DNA from: Rhea pennata | Taxonomy: Eukaryota; Chordata; Aves; Rheiformes; Rheidae | Direction of reading: 5' to 3' | Length of the DNA: 64,000 nucleotides | Assembly (NCBI RefSeq): GCF_028389875.1 | Contig: NC_084671.1 | Coordinates: forward strand, 315,001-379,000 | Shown here: positions 34,619 through 47,200 of the stretch, piece after piece | Layout: each line of letters starts with the position of its first letter | How positions within the stretch are numbered: position 1 is the stretch's first letter | The notes under the pieces: generated by a model | The model's input: only the letters and a program-made list of their open reading frames with translations | The model's database searches: none | What the model was told of the DNA's origin: nothing | Program-made: the position numbers and the translations under genes

Positions 34619-37600
34619 AGTTGCTTAAAAAAATCGGTAGCAAAGTTGGTTTGGTTTCATGATGACTGTAGGTCTTAATTGTTGCTTGTCTTGTACTATG
34701 ATGTAGGAGGTGTACTGGATCACGTGTTTCTTGTTGTGGGTGTTGGAATTTTGAATGTTGGATTTTGTCTGGATTACATACAGGTGCAAGTTTTAATAAG
34801 AGGAGTAATGTATCTTAAGAGAATGCCTGTACATAATCATGTTTAGCTAATCCTAAGAAGAATCTAAAGTTCCTCTGTAGATGGCTAGTCATTGGCAGTT
34901 TTAAGACTGGATTATGGCTGCAGCAACAGTTAAAAAAAATTATGCAGGCTGTAACTTTTCAGTGGAGAACAGAGAGGTCTTAGTCTTGGGCTTCAGGTTG
35001 CATTTTTGTAATGAAAAGTATGTAGAAGTGAGTGCTCAGGGGAAATTCCTCTCTGCTTCTAATTAACAGTGATTTTCAACACTCTCCTGGGACTATTCCT
35101 AATGCCACAGATTTTCTGGGAATTAGCGATGATCAGACTGTACACTCCTGTCTCACTTTATCCCAGGTTAGTAAGTTAAAGGCAGTCGTGGGAGGCTGAG
35201 TTAGGGTAGTTCTCCATTATTAATTTCTTACTCTAAAATTATTGTTTGCTTTTAAGACAGGCCTCTCCAAGGAAAAACAAAAGGTATTTGTTTAAGTACT
35301 AAAATGTATTGCCTCACTTGGTTGGTAGTTTTGTTTGGAATAAATTTTCTACATGAAAGAGTTCTCTGTTATTCTTTTTAAAGAATAGATCGGTCCAGTA
35401 GGTTAGTCTGTTTCCCATTTGAATATACCCATTGAATCTTTACTGTATAGGTTTGTGTGCTTGTTACTGTCCCATTGGACTTTACTAGGAGTATAGTCAG
35501 ATTGTTAGAGCGTGATGTTTGAAAATGAGCAGCTGTCTTGAGTTCTGTAGATGGAGGAGATGCTACTAAATGGTCTAGGTTAAAACAGTTAAAACTTATT
35601 CTTTTGTAATGTAAACTTAGAGAAACAAATCTTTCAAGTCAGTATGCTCTTATAGGCTCATAAACTGCTCATGATACTTTTGTGAGTCATAACAGAATAT
35701 TGATGCAGAACATGTTATACTAGCCCTTGGATGAAATTGTGTATTATGTTGAGTTCTGCTTCAGTGAAATAAGTTGATGGAAAATGATATCTGAAAAGGA
35801 AAAATTGAAAGCATAATACAAGTAAAGACCAAGCAGTGGTCTAGTGTGTGTGTGGTTGGTTCGGCATGGCATTAATCCAGCCATGGATTTTCAGGAGCAC
35901 TGGACAGAAGTCTCTTGCATGTAGCTAATGACAGATGGTGGAGATGGTCGGATGGGCAGCTAATCAGTACCCTTGTCTAAGCTTCACTTGATTCCTCACT
36001 GGGAGTCTCTGTCCCTCTGTCAGCTAACTAGTCCTGCAGTTTAAGAGAGCATTTCTCAGTAGCAGGAATGAGGGCTAAGTCTCAAACTCTCACCACTGTG
36101 CACTGTGCAATGTACATATAAAGACATTTCCACTCCTTCAGAAACATTAGGAAGCTTCTAAACAATGTATGGAAAGTCAAGGACTCAGAGGTGAGGAAGT
36201 GCTACTTTTATGGCTACTTATGCAGCTTTAGTCTGCCTGTTTGCCTTTTTCTGTATATGTGATTGTAGAGTGTAATAAATCATACTCTCTTTTTCTCCAC
36301 AAAACCTTGCTTCATTCACTATATGAATGATATGCACTAGAAGATGTAATTCAGTTATATGGAAGGCTGAAACCTCCTCCTTCCCCAGTTTTTGGATATT
36401 TCACTTTGCAAATTAACTAGTAGAATTTTTACCTTTTTGTGAGTGCACATTATCAATTTGCCTCATATTTATACTGCAGCCTGAAAGACCCACATTGAAT
36501 TAACACCCTATGGTATTGAGTATTATAAAGTTTTTCAGACAGACCATTATTTACTACATTTACTACCAATATAAATGGTGGTAGACTGCCAAACATTTAC
36601 TACATGTAAATGGTACATTGGCGGCCAGGGAATGCAACATGTATGCCTGAGTAATGCTTGGTAAATCTTGTAGCCTTGCTCCATGTTGTTCGTGTGTTTG
36701 TGTATTGTGAGAGCATAAATTTGAGGGCTCTAGAAAGTGTGGCGGAACCTAGTCATTCACATAGTCAATAAATTCTGTGGTGGGAAAGAACGGTCTTTAC
36801 AGATTATGGAAATAGATAGAATTCAGTTGGAAATGTCATGTTATCTAGATTGAGTTTCTTATTGGTGCCAGAAAAAATAACCTTTTGAAAAAGACAAGTG
36901 GAAATTAATCTGTAGCCAATTTCAAATAACACCAAGTTTTTTCAAGCTAAGCAATACCATGGATTAATATTTTAAGGGTTAACTTTTGTCTTTGCTGGAA
37001 ATGTTCAAAATTCAAACATTAACACTTACATTGTATTTGATAGACTTAATTCTGTGGCTGCAAAATGTGGGTGTTGTCAAATTGGTCAGTTTTTGATATG
37101 AGAGATTATGGAATGAGATCTGTTACTGTTGTAGTTAACTTACGTGCGATAGTTGAGAGGGACTTCAGTGCTCCTTTGAAAAACTTTTGAGAGGTTGCCA
37201 TGATACAGAGTGACTTCAGTAAGAATGAAGGGATGATTGCTCATACAAGGAAGGATTTCAGGATCTTAATTTGTATTTTTAATATTTTCATGATAAAAAA
37301 AATCTTTGGCAAAGGCGAAATATCAGAATGATCATTTTCCTTCCTCCCACTTTCTCACTTTCTGTTTTGCTTTGATTAATGACAGATCAACAGTTTTAAA
37401 GAGCAGTTTATGGTAAAAACACCAGGCCCCTCTATTTCAAAAGACAAAAGTTGTTGCTTTTTGCTATTGGTTTTGATGGAAGTTTTTTAACAAGGTAGAA
37501 TTAACTTCCTTTAATGTCATATACTTGTGAAACATACACAGGAATATCTTAAAGAATATTTGTGTTCTTGTTTTTAAAGATCTCTAAAAAATGAACACAC

Positions 37601-38174
37601 TTTACAGGAAACTGAGTCAGCTAAATTTCCCACTGCTGTTCAGTCATGGGTTATTTTGGAATATTTGTGAATTTCGCTAAAGTTAATAGAATTAATTGGT
37701 ATTCATTACCTGCTGCTATCCCACTGGTTTTTCAAGTATATATGATAAATGCTTGTAGTAGAATTACTCAAGGTTTGTGAAGAATTTGGGTGATTGGGAT
37801 TTATGGTAGAAGAAGGGAAGATTAAAATTAGGAATGTCTAAGGATGGTTAGCATATATGTCATGCAAATATTCATTCCTATGTGCTGCTTGAATAGCCAT
37901 GTCTTGCCTAAGGCTTTTTGAAGTGCAACTCTAATCATTTTTGTGCCTTATGCTTGCATTCCCATGGGGATTGCATGCCTTTAGCAAAGGGGACTGCTAC
38001 TTCTAAAATAACTATATAAATTAATAATTAATTGTCTCTCAAAAGTAAACATAGAACATCTTTTTGCATACTTCTTTGGAAGATAAGTTTTAGCTGACTG
38101 ATAGAGCCCAGTAGAAAGAAAAATATTTGCTGTATGTCTTGACTCTTTGTTTGTTGTTATTACAGGTATTAAAT

Positions 38175-38288
38175 ATGCTGTTGTCAATAGGAATGCTGAT
38201 GTTGTCTGCTACTCAGATATACACTATTTTGACAGTTCAGTTATTTGCTTTCCTGAATCTTCTACCAGTGGAGGCAGATATTTTAGCA
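38175..38288 (+). CDS. RNF13: RNF13 coding exon 1, residues 1-38
   Basis: It reads [20 protein letters not shown] then [18 protein letters not shown], the signal peptide and the first luminal residues. The exon itself starts at 38166 after TTACAG, leaving nine untranslated bases (GTATTAAAT) with A at -3. The donor is GTAAGT. Confidence 0.96.
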
Positions 38289-41200
38289 GTAAGTATAAGT
38301 ATTTTCTTTATACATAGATGAAATTGTTTATAAAGTTGAATCTTATTTCAGAATTTTCTAATAATGCATCAGCTGATGCAATAAATGTTATAGCAGATGG
38401 AATGGAATTGCCTAGACACTTGCATTCAATACAAAAATAAATTATACATTTTAAAAGAGCTCACAGATGTGCACTCAGATACCCTGATAGTGAAAGTGCT
38501 TAATTCCATTCATTGCTTAAAAAGTTCCAGTGTGACCAGATATCTATAGTGTGTTACAGCCCTATTAAAAGAATGCTGTGCCTATGTGCTTTAAATAACA
38601 ATTTAACTTTTGGTGATGGATGCCATTTTGTATGGTAGCTTTACATAAAGTAAGTAAAATAATCTCCTGTGACTAGTATAAGCTATGCTGGGTTGCAGTC
38701 GTTGTAAGAAAGGATCTTTGTACATGTTAGATGTAGATTATTATTATTTTTTTTAAATCTCTGCTGCTTTTGAGAATATTTTCCATATGGATAGGATTTT
38801 AAATGATCTTTGTATTATATGTAATATAACGTTGTTAAGTAATGTAATGGACATAGGGTCAGTGGTAAAAGATGTGTGTTGAATATTGCTAATTTTATAT
38901 AATTTGTAGTTTTATGGAAGAAGTATCTATCACTGTAGAGGTCCAACTACTAAAAATAATTAAATATAATAAGTGTAATTTGATATTCTCTCCTAGTCAC
39001 AGTGATATCCAGGAAAGCTGTTAACATCTGTAAGTTAATTTAGGAGCAGAGAGTAAATAGTTAAAATAAAAATACATAAAATATCACAATATGGGATAGA
39101 TGAATACTGAATGATGTTATTTGGATCTTAGGATTGTTTTTACTTTATCATTTTTATAGATAAAAATTTTAAGAAACAGTGCAGATAATTGTTTTATTAT
39201 TATATACTGTCATCCCCATTTTACATTGAAACTTTAAACTAACTTTCTACTGTAAAACTGATTCTTCCCACCTCACTCCCCTCTTTCACAAAGCTCACAC
39301 TTCCTCTTTTCATAAGAAAACTAGTTTCCATGCTTGCTTACTTTCTCTTTTAGGGAAGATTAAAAAAAAAAAAAATTTTGACAAATTCTTTCTGAAAGTT
39401 TAGTTTAATCTGTTTAAGCTTTTGTGGGTACTACATTCTAAAATAATTCCATCTGAAAATGGAAAAGTGTCTTTCATTCTAGGATACTTGGGAAATTACA
39501 GATCTATTATGAAAATATCTTTAAGGTGGGAAGTAAAAGGATGAACTGGACGTGTATTAAAACTGTGTTGTGAAAAGGAGCCAGTGGAATGCTTGAGACA
39601 TACGCAGAAGATAAGGAGATGTTTGCATACTATTTCATATACCATTGGGTAATTGAAGGCATATAGACAGCTTGTAGTTTTGGAAATCTTCGTGGGTTAA
39701 TGAAATCCAGGCGAAGTTTTACATTCTCCAAGGAAATGAATTCTTTCTTTCCCTACTGACTTAGTTATATTTCTTTACTTCTGTGTTCCCATACAACTGC
39801 AGCCTCAAATCAAGGGTTATGTTTGTGTAAAGTGCAGTTTTGTGTGTATGGAGCATGGTTGGTTATTTTTTTTAATAAGGGATAAAAATAAATAGTTTTG
39901 TGACTGACTCCTAGCACAAATTGGGGCCAGGTAGATAATTCAGGGGAAAGCATACATGACAGAAATACAAGAACATTTTCAAAATGGTAGATGAGTGGGA
40001 GATGAGAGTTAAGGAAGACAATTTACTGGCATAGAGCTGTACTGTGTGTTATTAATGGGAAATAATGAGGAAAGGTTGCATGAAACAGATTGCACAAAAC
40101 AAACCCCCATCTCTTGAAGTTTGCTCCATTCCCACCATTTTCCCCCTAATTTTATAAAAATCTTTCTGAAGGGAGCTGCTTTCAATTACAATCGTTAAAG
40201 TGTTAGTATTTGAATTAGAGTTCCCTTGTCTAAGTCTGATTATTAAGAGAGGCATTATCACTCTGAAATAAATATAATCCTTTGATTATTGTGTTTGGCA
40301 GAGGAATGATGCAATATTTCTGAGTCATTAAACTATTTAAGATTAACCAACTAATGTGCATTCAAGTCAATTATTATATAGTTCGCAACTTTTGCAGGAA
40401 GCTAGCTTTCTTACCTGAAATGAAAATAAATTTTATCGTACATCATGTTTTTATTGCATGGATTCTCCACTGAATAGCCATCTCATAGAGCTGTGAAAGA
40501 TTTGTGGAAGCTTTGTTTCTACAAATTTAAGTTCTTTACACTATTCCTTTATTTTGAAATGGAAGCTCATAGTTGGTATAAAACAAAGCTTTAAAGCTGG
40601 TTACTAACCCTGGATAGGTTACTAACCCTAAATAGATGACAAGGAGCTAAGAAAGGATAACATATAGAGGCTCTTCTTTGCTTACAACAAATCAGTTTTT
40701 AAAAGCTATTCTTCACTGTATAAAAGTCAATTTAAAGCAAACAAAATGTCTGCTTTTCAGATTTTTTGCTTTAGAATTTTCAGAATTTGCTGCTTCTCTT
40801 CTACAAATATGGTGATACTTGAATTGTAGACAGTAGAAGGCAAGACTTAACATAAATTTTATTACTTGATAAATAACTTTTTTGACCTCTAAGGAACATA
40901 AGAATGGTGTTTCTGTATGGCTTGGACCAGTTGAAGAAGCAGTTTTTATTGACATTGCAAGAGGTGTTTTGTCTGAAATACTTTAAAAAGTACACAATAC
41001 TGTTTGTTTGTTCTTGGAATTATGTATTTGTCTTGTTGCAAACATGAACTTTCTTTAAAATTAATTTCTCTTAGTATAACTTTGAAAATGGAACCCAGAC
41101 TTTTGATGATCTACCTGCTAGGTTTGGCTACAGACTGCCAGCAGAAGGCCTGAAGGTAAAAACAAAACAAAAAAATCCTCTGAATATATAGAACAATTAT

Positions 41201-44200
41201 AAGCGGGTGTGTGTGTGTGAAGTTTTGTGGTACTTTATTTTATTACTTCTTATATCATGAAAGCGGCTACGTGGGATCAGCCTAGAGGCAGTAAGCTGTT
41301 TGTCTGGCTATCATTTTTAACAATGTGTGAGTATTTATGATTGAAATGTACATGTTTTTAATTTCCATAAGAATTCAAGACTGTAAATGTATCTATGCAG
41401 ACTATCGTCCAAGCTTCAGTGTAGGGAAATTTCTTTAAATTGCATATCTATGGAGACAGTGAATAGCATATGGGGCAGAGAGCTACTGTCCTATGCATTC
41501 TGTCTATAGTCTATCTTGCCCTGAAATCTGGAAGTGCAGCATTGTTGATGTTGCAATGCTGGTGAATGAAAAAATATGCAAAAATGATGTGGAGGTACAA
41601 GACTTGATTATTCTTACACTGTATAGTGTCATTCTAATCCCAGAAAATATCCAGAATTTACAGAGGAATAAACTGCCATAGAATTTCTGTAGCTTAAGAA
41701 TTCTTCTGCAAATGAAACTTCAAGAAGACTTCATCTTCATCCCCAATGGATTTTACTACAAGGAGGACTATAATTAGAGCTAGCATTATGGTTTACCAGC
41801 TGATTGAGAAACAGAGACATTAAGTGACTTGCCCAAGGACAAGTAGTGAGCCAATTTGTTGCATCAAAAATAGGGTTTTTGATATAAGGAGCTTTGACTC
41901 TAACCTTTTTGACTGTTAAACAGCACTGTCCCAACTAAGATGGGATCATCTGTGTAGGAATACAGGAATTCTTAATTAACACCAAGATCATTTTTCCTTA
42001 ACATGGCTGACAATCTGTGACTCCTTTTTAATTAATCTAGCTGGTGTTGAATGGGACAAGATGAAGAACTATGATCTAGTACTTATGTCATATGGTGATC
42101 TATTAGCTAAAACCAATTAAAATAAAACTGTCAAAGTGGCTTGCTTAATATGTGGTAATCTTGACAATTTATGACTTCCTGAAAGTTAAATATTCTGTTC
42201 AAAATACTCATGTTTTAACTAATTCTAGGCAGATAAACTTCAGGCTTTGACTATCCTTTCCTTTTAATAAAGAAGGTTAACCTTATAGATTTATATAAAC
42301 AAAACAATCTAAATAAGAAAAAATTTTAAAAGTTGGCATTCTGAGTCTGACAAATGAAAGGTAATAATTAAAAGAAAATTTTACAAGATTTTCTTTATAA
42401 ACTGAGTACAGTTTTCAAACTGCATGACTAATGTGAAGTGTAAAAAATCTATGGTAAAGAAGAAAATTACCTGATTCTTCTGACTGATAAGTGTCTGTGT
42501 TGTCTGCTGACTTCAGGAGCAGCAAATTTTACTCTTCACTGAACTAGTGACATAAGTTATTTAATTGTGGTTACCAGAATGGGGGAACACCACAGCTTGA
42601 AGTGGCAATTCTAATCCTGATATTTTATCTTTCAGGGAAATAAAATGGAGGCTCAGTTTAGACAGCTGATGATATTAGTCTCTGACTTTTTTGAGATTCT
42701 ATCTCTGAATCTAAAATAATGTATTGAACTTTGATAGATGATGTGATAAGACCCAGTTTGTCTTCACTGGTTGAAGTGGTAAGACTAATACATGATGCAT
42801 GTGCAGAAACAGAGCATCTAAGGGATTATGCTCCAACTTATTTTGGGAAGCTACTTTTCGGGTGACCTAGAGATTTGAAGAATGAAATAAGCATATTCCA
42901 GAAGAGAAAAAGGGATGAGCTCTTTCTCTTCAGAACTGAAACAAATTGTAATGTGTAGTATGCATGATATTCGTTCAGCGTGTATCTTTTAAAAAAATTC
43001 CTTTACTTGCAGTCTTTACAGAGTATTTACAGTATTAGCGAAGAAAGCTCAAGGGAGTAGCCAACATAGAAATAACATAATGGAGAGGGACTAGTGTTGA
43101 AGCATTCAGTATTCAGAGGAGCATTTTTCTTCCCAGGGAAGTTTTAGAATTCTTTGGCAGCTGTTAAAGCAGTGGGTTAGGAGGGTTTCGTGTCCAAAAC
43201 TTGTTATATTGTGAAGTAGTCAGCCAGCTATAAACAGTCCAAAAGTTGCTTCAAGATTGATATTCACAGAATTTCCTACTTCTGTGAATCTTTCAACTTT
43301 AGCAGATGTTATGACTTGTAGTCTTTGCATACCATATTAAACCAGCTATTTTGTATGATGATAGTCAATGTCACACACAACTTTCTTCTGTATTCCCTTT
43401 TAATTGCCAGGTATTCAATTTTTATTTTTACTTCTTGGTCTAGTTTAATCCTGTTTTCTTAATTACTCTAGGTATGTCCTAGGAAAATCAATTAATGTTA
43501 TTGTACTATAGGCAATGCTCTTTATACTAGACTGTACTGCAGAGTGAGATATGAACTTCAGATGTAACATGAAAAATTATATTTTCTTCAGAATCTTTGT
43601 AAAGAATTAGAAATTTCGGATCAACATAAATATTCAGGAATGTAACAAATTTTGCTGTGGTGTAGGTTGAGTTGATAATGAGTATTGGTTTGGCCACTGT
43701 ATGAAAATGAACAGATTTTTTTCTTTTATACTTGCCTACCAACCCTTTTGTTTTGCTGAAGAGAAATAAAGCTGGTAGTATTCTGTTACTGTGTTTCAGG
43801 GATTTCTAATAAATTCAAAGCCAGAGAATGCTTGTGAGCCTATCGCCCCACCTCCAGTGAAAGACAACACGTCCAGTGCTTTTATTGTGTTAATTCGAAG
43901 GCTTGAGTGCAACTTCGATATAAAGGTAAGTTTGTTTGTTTTGTTTTGTTTTGTTTTTTTCATTTTAAAGCTGGGTCATCACCTTGTTGTGGCTCAGGGA
44001 TCGTCTCCGTGAACAATTACAGTGTCACAGCTGGTTGCTGGTGAGAGGACACAGTGCTCTGCTCAGTAGAAACAGGCAGACATAAACAAGTGGCAGGATG
44101 AGAATGCTGTGACCTGCAGCTTAGGTGGAGTATACTTTGTTATGTGAAATTAAAAATAATAGTATTTTGTATTTTTAACTAGGATATATATGAGATGACA

Positions 44201-47200
44201 AAGGATGGCTTAAGAAAAATAGAGATCTTCAACTCAACCACTAAGAAAATAAACTAAATTAAGACTTGGAAAAGCTTATAGAAGGTGTTACTTCTCTAGG
44301 ACTAGATTTGCATGTCAAAGATGGTGACACCAGAAGGGGAAAGTGTCAAGGCAAAGAATACCCTTTTGAAACTTAGGGCTAATAGAATGGTGTGTGGAAA
44401 TCAAGATTACTTCAGAGTTTTGTGCTGCAACCGGTAATAGAAAATAACTCAAAAAAGGCAAATAAAAGTTACAAAAAAGCCAAGAAAAAGGCATCCTGAA
44501 GGGGTTGACTCACAAGATAAATTTGAAGGATCTGATTGATGGTAAGCCCTAAATTTGAGAAAAGCATTGAAGAATGTATCTTTTTCATTTTAAACTTCTG
44601 AAAGTTGTTGGGGTAAGTGATCAAAAAGATCCCTATTAAATCAATGAATGAATGCTTTTACTTTTTAAGATGTGACAAGGTAATAATAGTTTAAATTAGA
44701 CTAAAAAGTTTAGCTGTAAAAATGTAGATCTGTGCTTCTGGTCACAGAGGTCCTTCAGTAGCTGTGAAATCTAAATACAAGTTGAGAACAGTTGCTCAGG
44801 ATTTAATTAGGCTTACATAACCAAATGTTTTAAAAAGATCGGTACAGATCCTTTAAATCAGCAAAAACCAACCAAAATGTATAATTGTCTGGTTTTCATT
44901 GTTATTTTCTTTTCCTTCTTCCTTCAGTTCTGGTGCAATCTGTATTCCCTATTTTTAGGACATAAGTGGAGTAACTCCCCTTCTTCCCCCTAAAAGGTGG
45001 TTCCATACAACTCTGCCTTATCTTTGTGTAACGATAGGTCTGATAGACCTTTTTACAAAAATGTTCCTCACCAGTAGAGTAAATTTACCTTTTTTTTGTC
45101 ACTGTCTGGAGTTTTAGGGAATCTCTGTTGTTAGAAAAATCGATATTACTATATTTTGATGAATCATTTGAAGAAAGAGGAGAAAGAGTTGTGGAAACAA
45201 AGTACTGCATGATTTCATCTGTAATTTTATAGTTTTCTCCTCATCTGTATGTGCACACAGTGATTTTGTATGGGAAAGAATTGAGGGAAGAGCAAAGGGA
45301 CTTCAGGAAGCCATGAAATGAAGGTCCTCCCCCCACCCTTAAGAATAAGAATATATGTAAATTAAGTGATTTGCATGGCTAAAATTTTATTTTTCAGCAC
45401 CTAACCATTTAACTGAAAAAAAAAAACCAAAAAACCCCCTCTAGTTCAGAAAATGCATATAAGTAGAGAAAATAAAAAACTTAACAGAGGATTTTATTCT
45501 TGTATATGAAGTAAGATGACAGCAACATCCTCTTTAATGATTTCTGTTATTAAATTCTATGTAATAAATGTTAATAAAAGACAGAAGTAGTACAAAGTAG
45601 GCAGTTTAGGCTAGTAAAGTCAGACGTCAGACCTCTAAATGTTTTATTTTCTGCAACTTACTCTCCTAAAGAGTAAATACAGCAAATGGGTTTTGTGCCT
45701 TCTGTTCCCTCTGTGTTTTACGCAGAAGGAAAGTAGCTGTCATTGTTTGGTATATATTTAAGCTGAGAGAATATCTTCAGTGTTTGTTGTGTACTTGTCA
45801 AGATGTGAGGCTGTATCACAGCTACCCTTACATTATCACACTTTAATAAAATTCATACCATGTCAGCTGACTGCCTGGTTTGCAAGTTATATCCTGAGGG
45901 AATGTTTCTTTCCTGGCTTTTTGTTTAGCTTGCCTGAATTTTGCCTCAACTAAATGAATCTGTAATACTTGGTACTGTCACTTGGCCTGAGTCTAACTAA
46001 AATTAGGGATTCCATAGAATCTGGCTACATACTCTGTTGCTAGCATGGGCTGGCACATATGCAATGATTGCTTAATTACTTTTGCTAGGTCAGTTAAAGC
46101 TGGCATCAGTAAACCATGTTTCCCTGCAGGCATTTGGGGAAAATTTCCTCTCTGCTGCCTTGTATCAGGTAGTATAGTGAAAGATGCTCTCTCTCCCTAC
46201 AAATCTTACTTCCCCTATTTTGTTAAATCACAATATCGTTACTGTAGTATTGCACTTTTAGTTTTCTCATGCAAGCATACCCCAGTGAAATTGATCATTA
46301 TTTGTGTGAAAAGGCATCAGGAAAATAATATATATGAAAAGAAATAAAAGTATCAGCGGGAAAGGAGAGAATATACGATACATTGCAGCTGCCCAGCTAT
46401 GCAGCCTAACAACAAGACCCTTTAATCTGTCTAGCCTGTAAAACTCTGCAAGAATCACTTCTTTGAAAGGAAGAGAAATATTCATGAACTGTTACAAGGG
46501 CATCGTTGAATGAAACTGGGAGAAGTTACTGGAGAGCAGAATACAAATTAAGGTGTGATTTACCTGTGTGCATTCTTACAAATATGTTAAAAGAAATAAT
46601 TGAAGCCTGCTAATGAGCACTATTACCAAATGCTTGTATAGGGCTTAAGAAACATATTCTTGTATGGTGCTGATAATACTTAATAGTTTTTTGTTTTGTT
46701 GTTTTTAAACATAGATATATTTGTGGGATTGGAATATTTCTGCCTTTAAAGGAGTAGAAGTTTTACATTTTGTGCAATGTAGGCATGTGATTTTTGCTGA
46801 GATATTAATTTATATACAACCTATCTTCCTGCTAGGCTAGGAAATGATTAACTTTGAGAGATGTATAACACAACAAAAATACCTTCCTATTGTGTCTAGC
46901 AGTGACAACAGATCTAAAAATGACTGTAGAATTATTCTAACTTACAGTATGTTTAGCTAGTCCTCTGGTATTCTGGTATTCCTGTCATTTTACCACAAAT
47001 GTTATGAAAGTGGTAGGCAACTATAGGACAAGAGGCAATGGGCAAAAACTGAACCACAAGGAGTTCCACCTGACCGTGAGGGGGAATTTCTTCCCTGTGA
47101 GAGTGATGGAGCACTGGCACAGGTTGCCCAGGGAGGTTGTGGAGTCTCCTTCTCTGGAGATACTCAAAACCTGTCTGGACACAGTCCTGTCTAACATGCA

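Larger units (their letters stand above)
30503..38165 (+). other. RNF13 intron 1 (in 5' UTR), about 7.7 kb
   Basis: AT-rich intron from the donor at 30503 to the acceptor TTGTTGTTATTACAG. It holds the antisense CR1 copy at 32991-34356, an (ATTT)n run at 32801 and a 21-bp-period duplication at 34582. No other exon is recognised. Confidence 0.6.

Noticed and set aside
39190-39240. Possible MIR/CORE-SINE remnant around CATCCCCATTTTACATTGAA
   Set aside because: The match is short and stops at once on both sides; cannot be told from chance.
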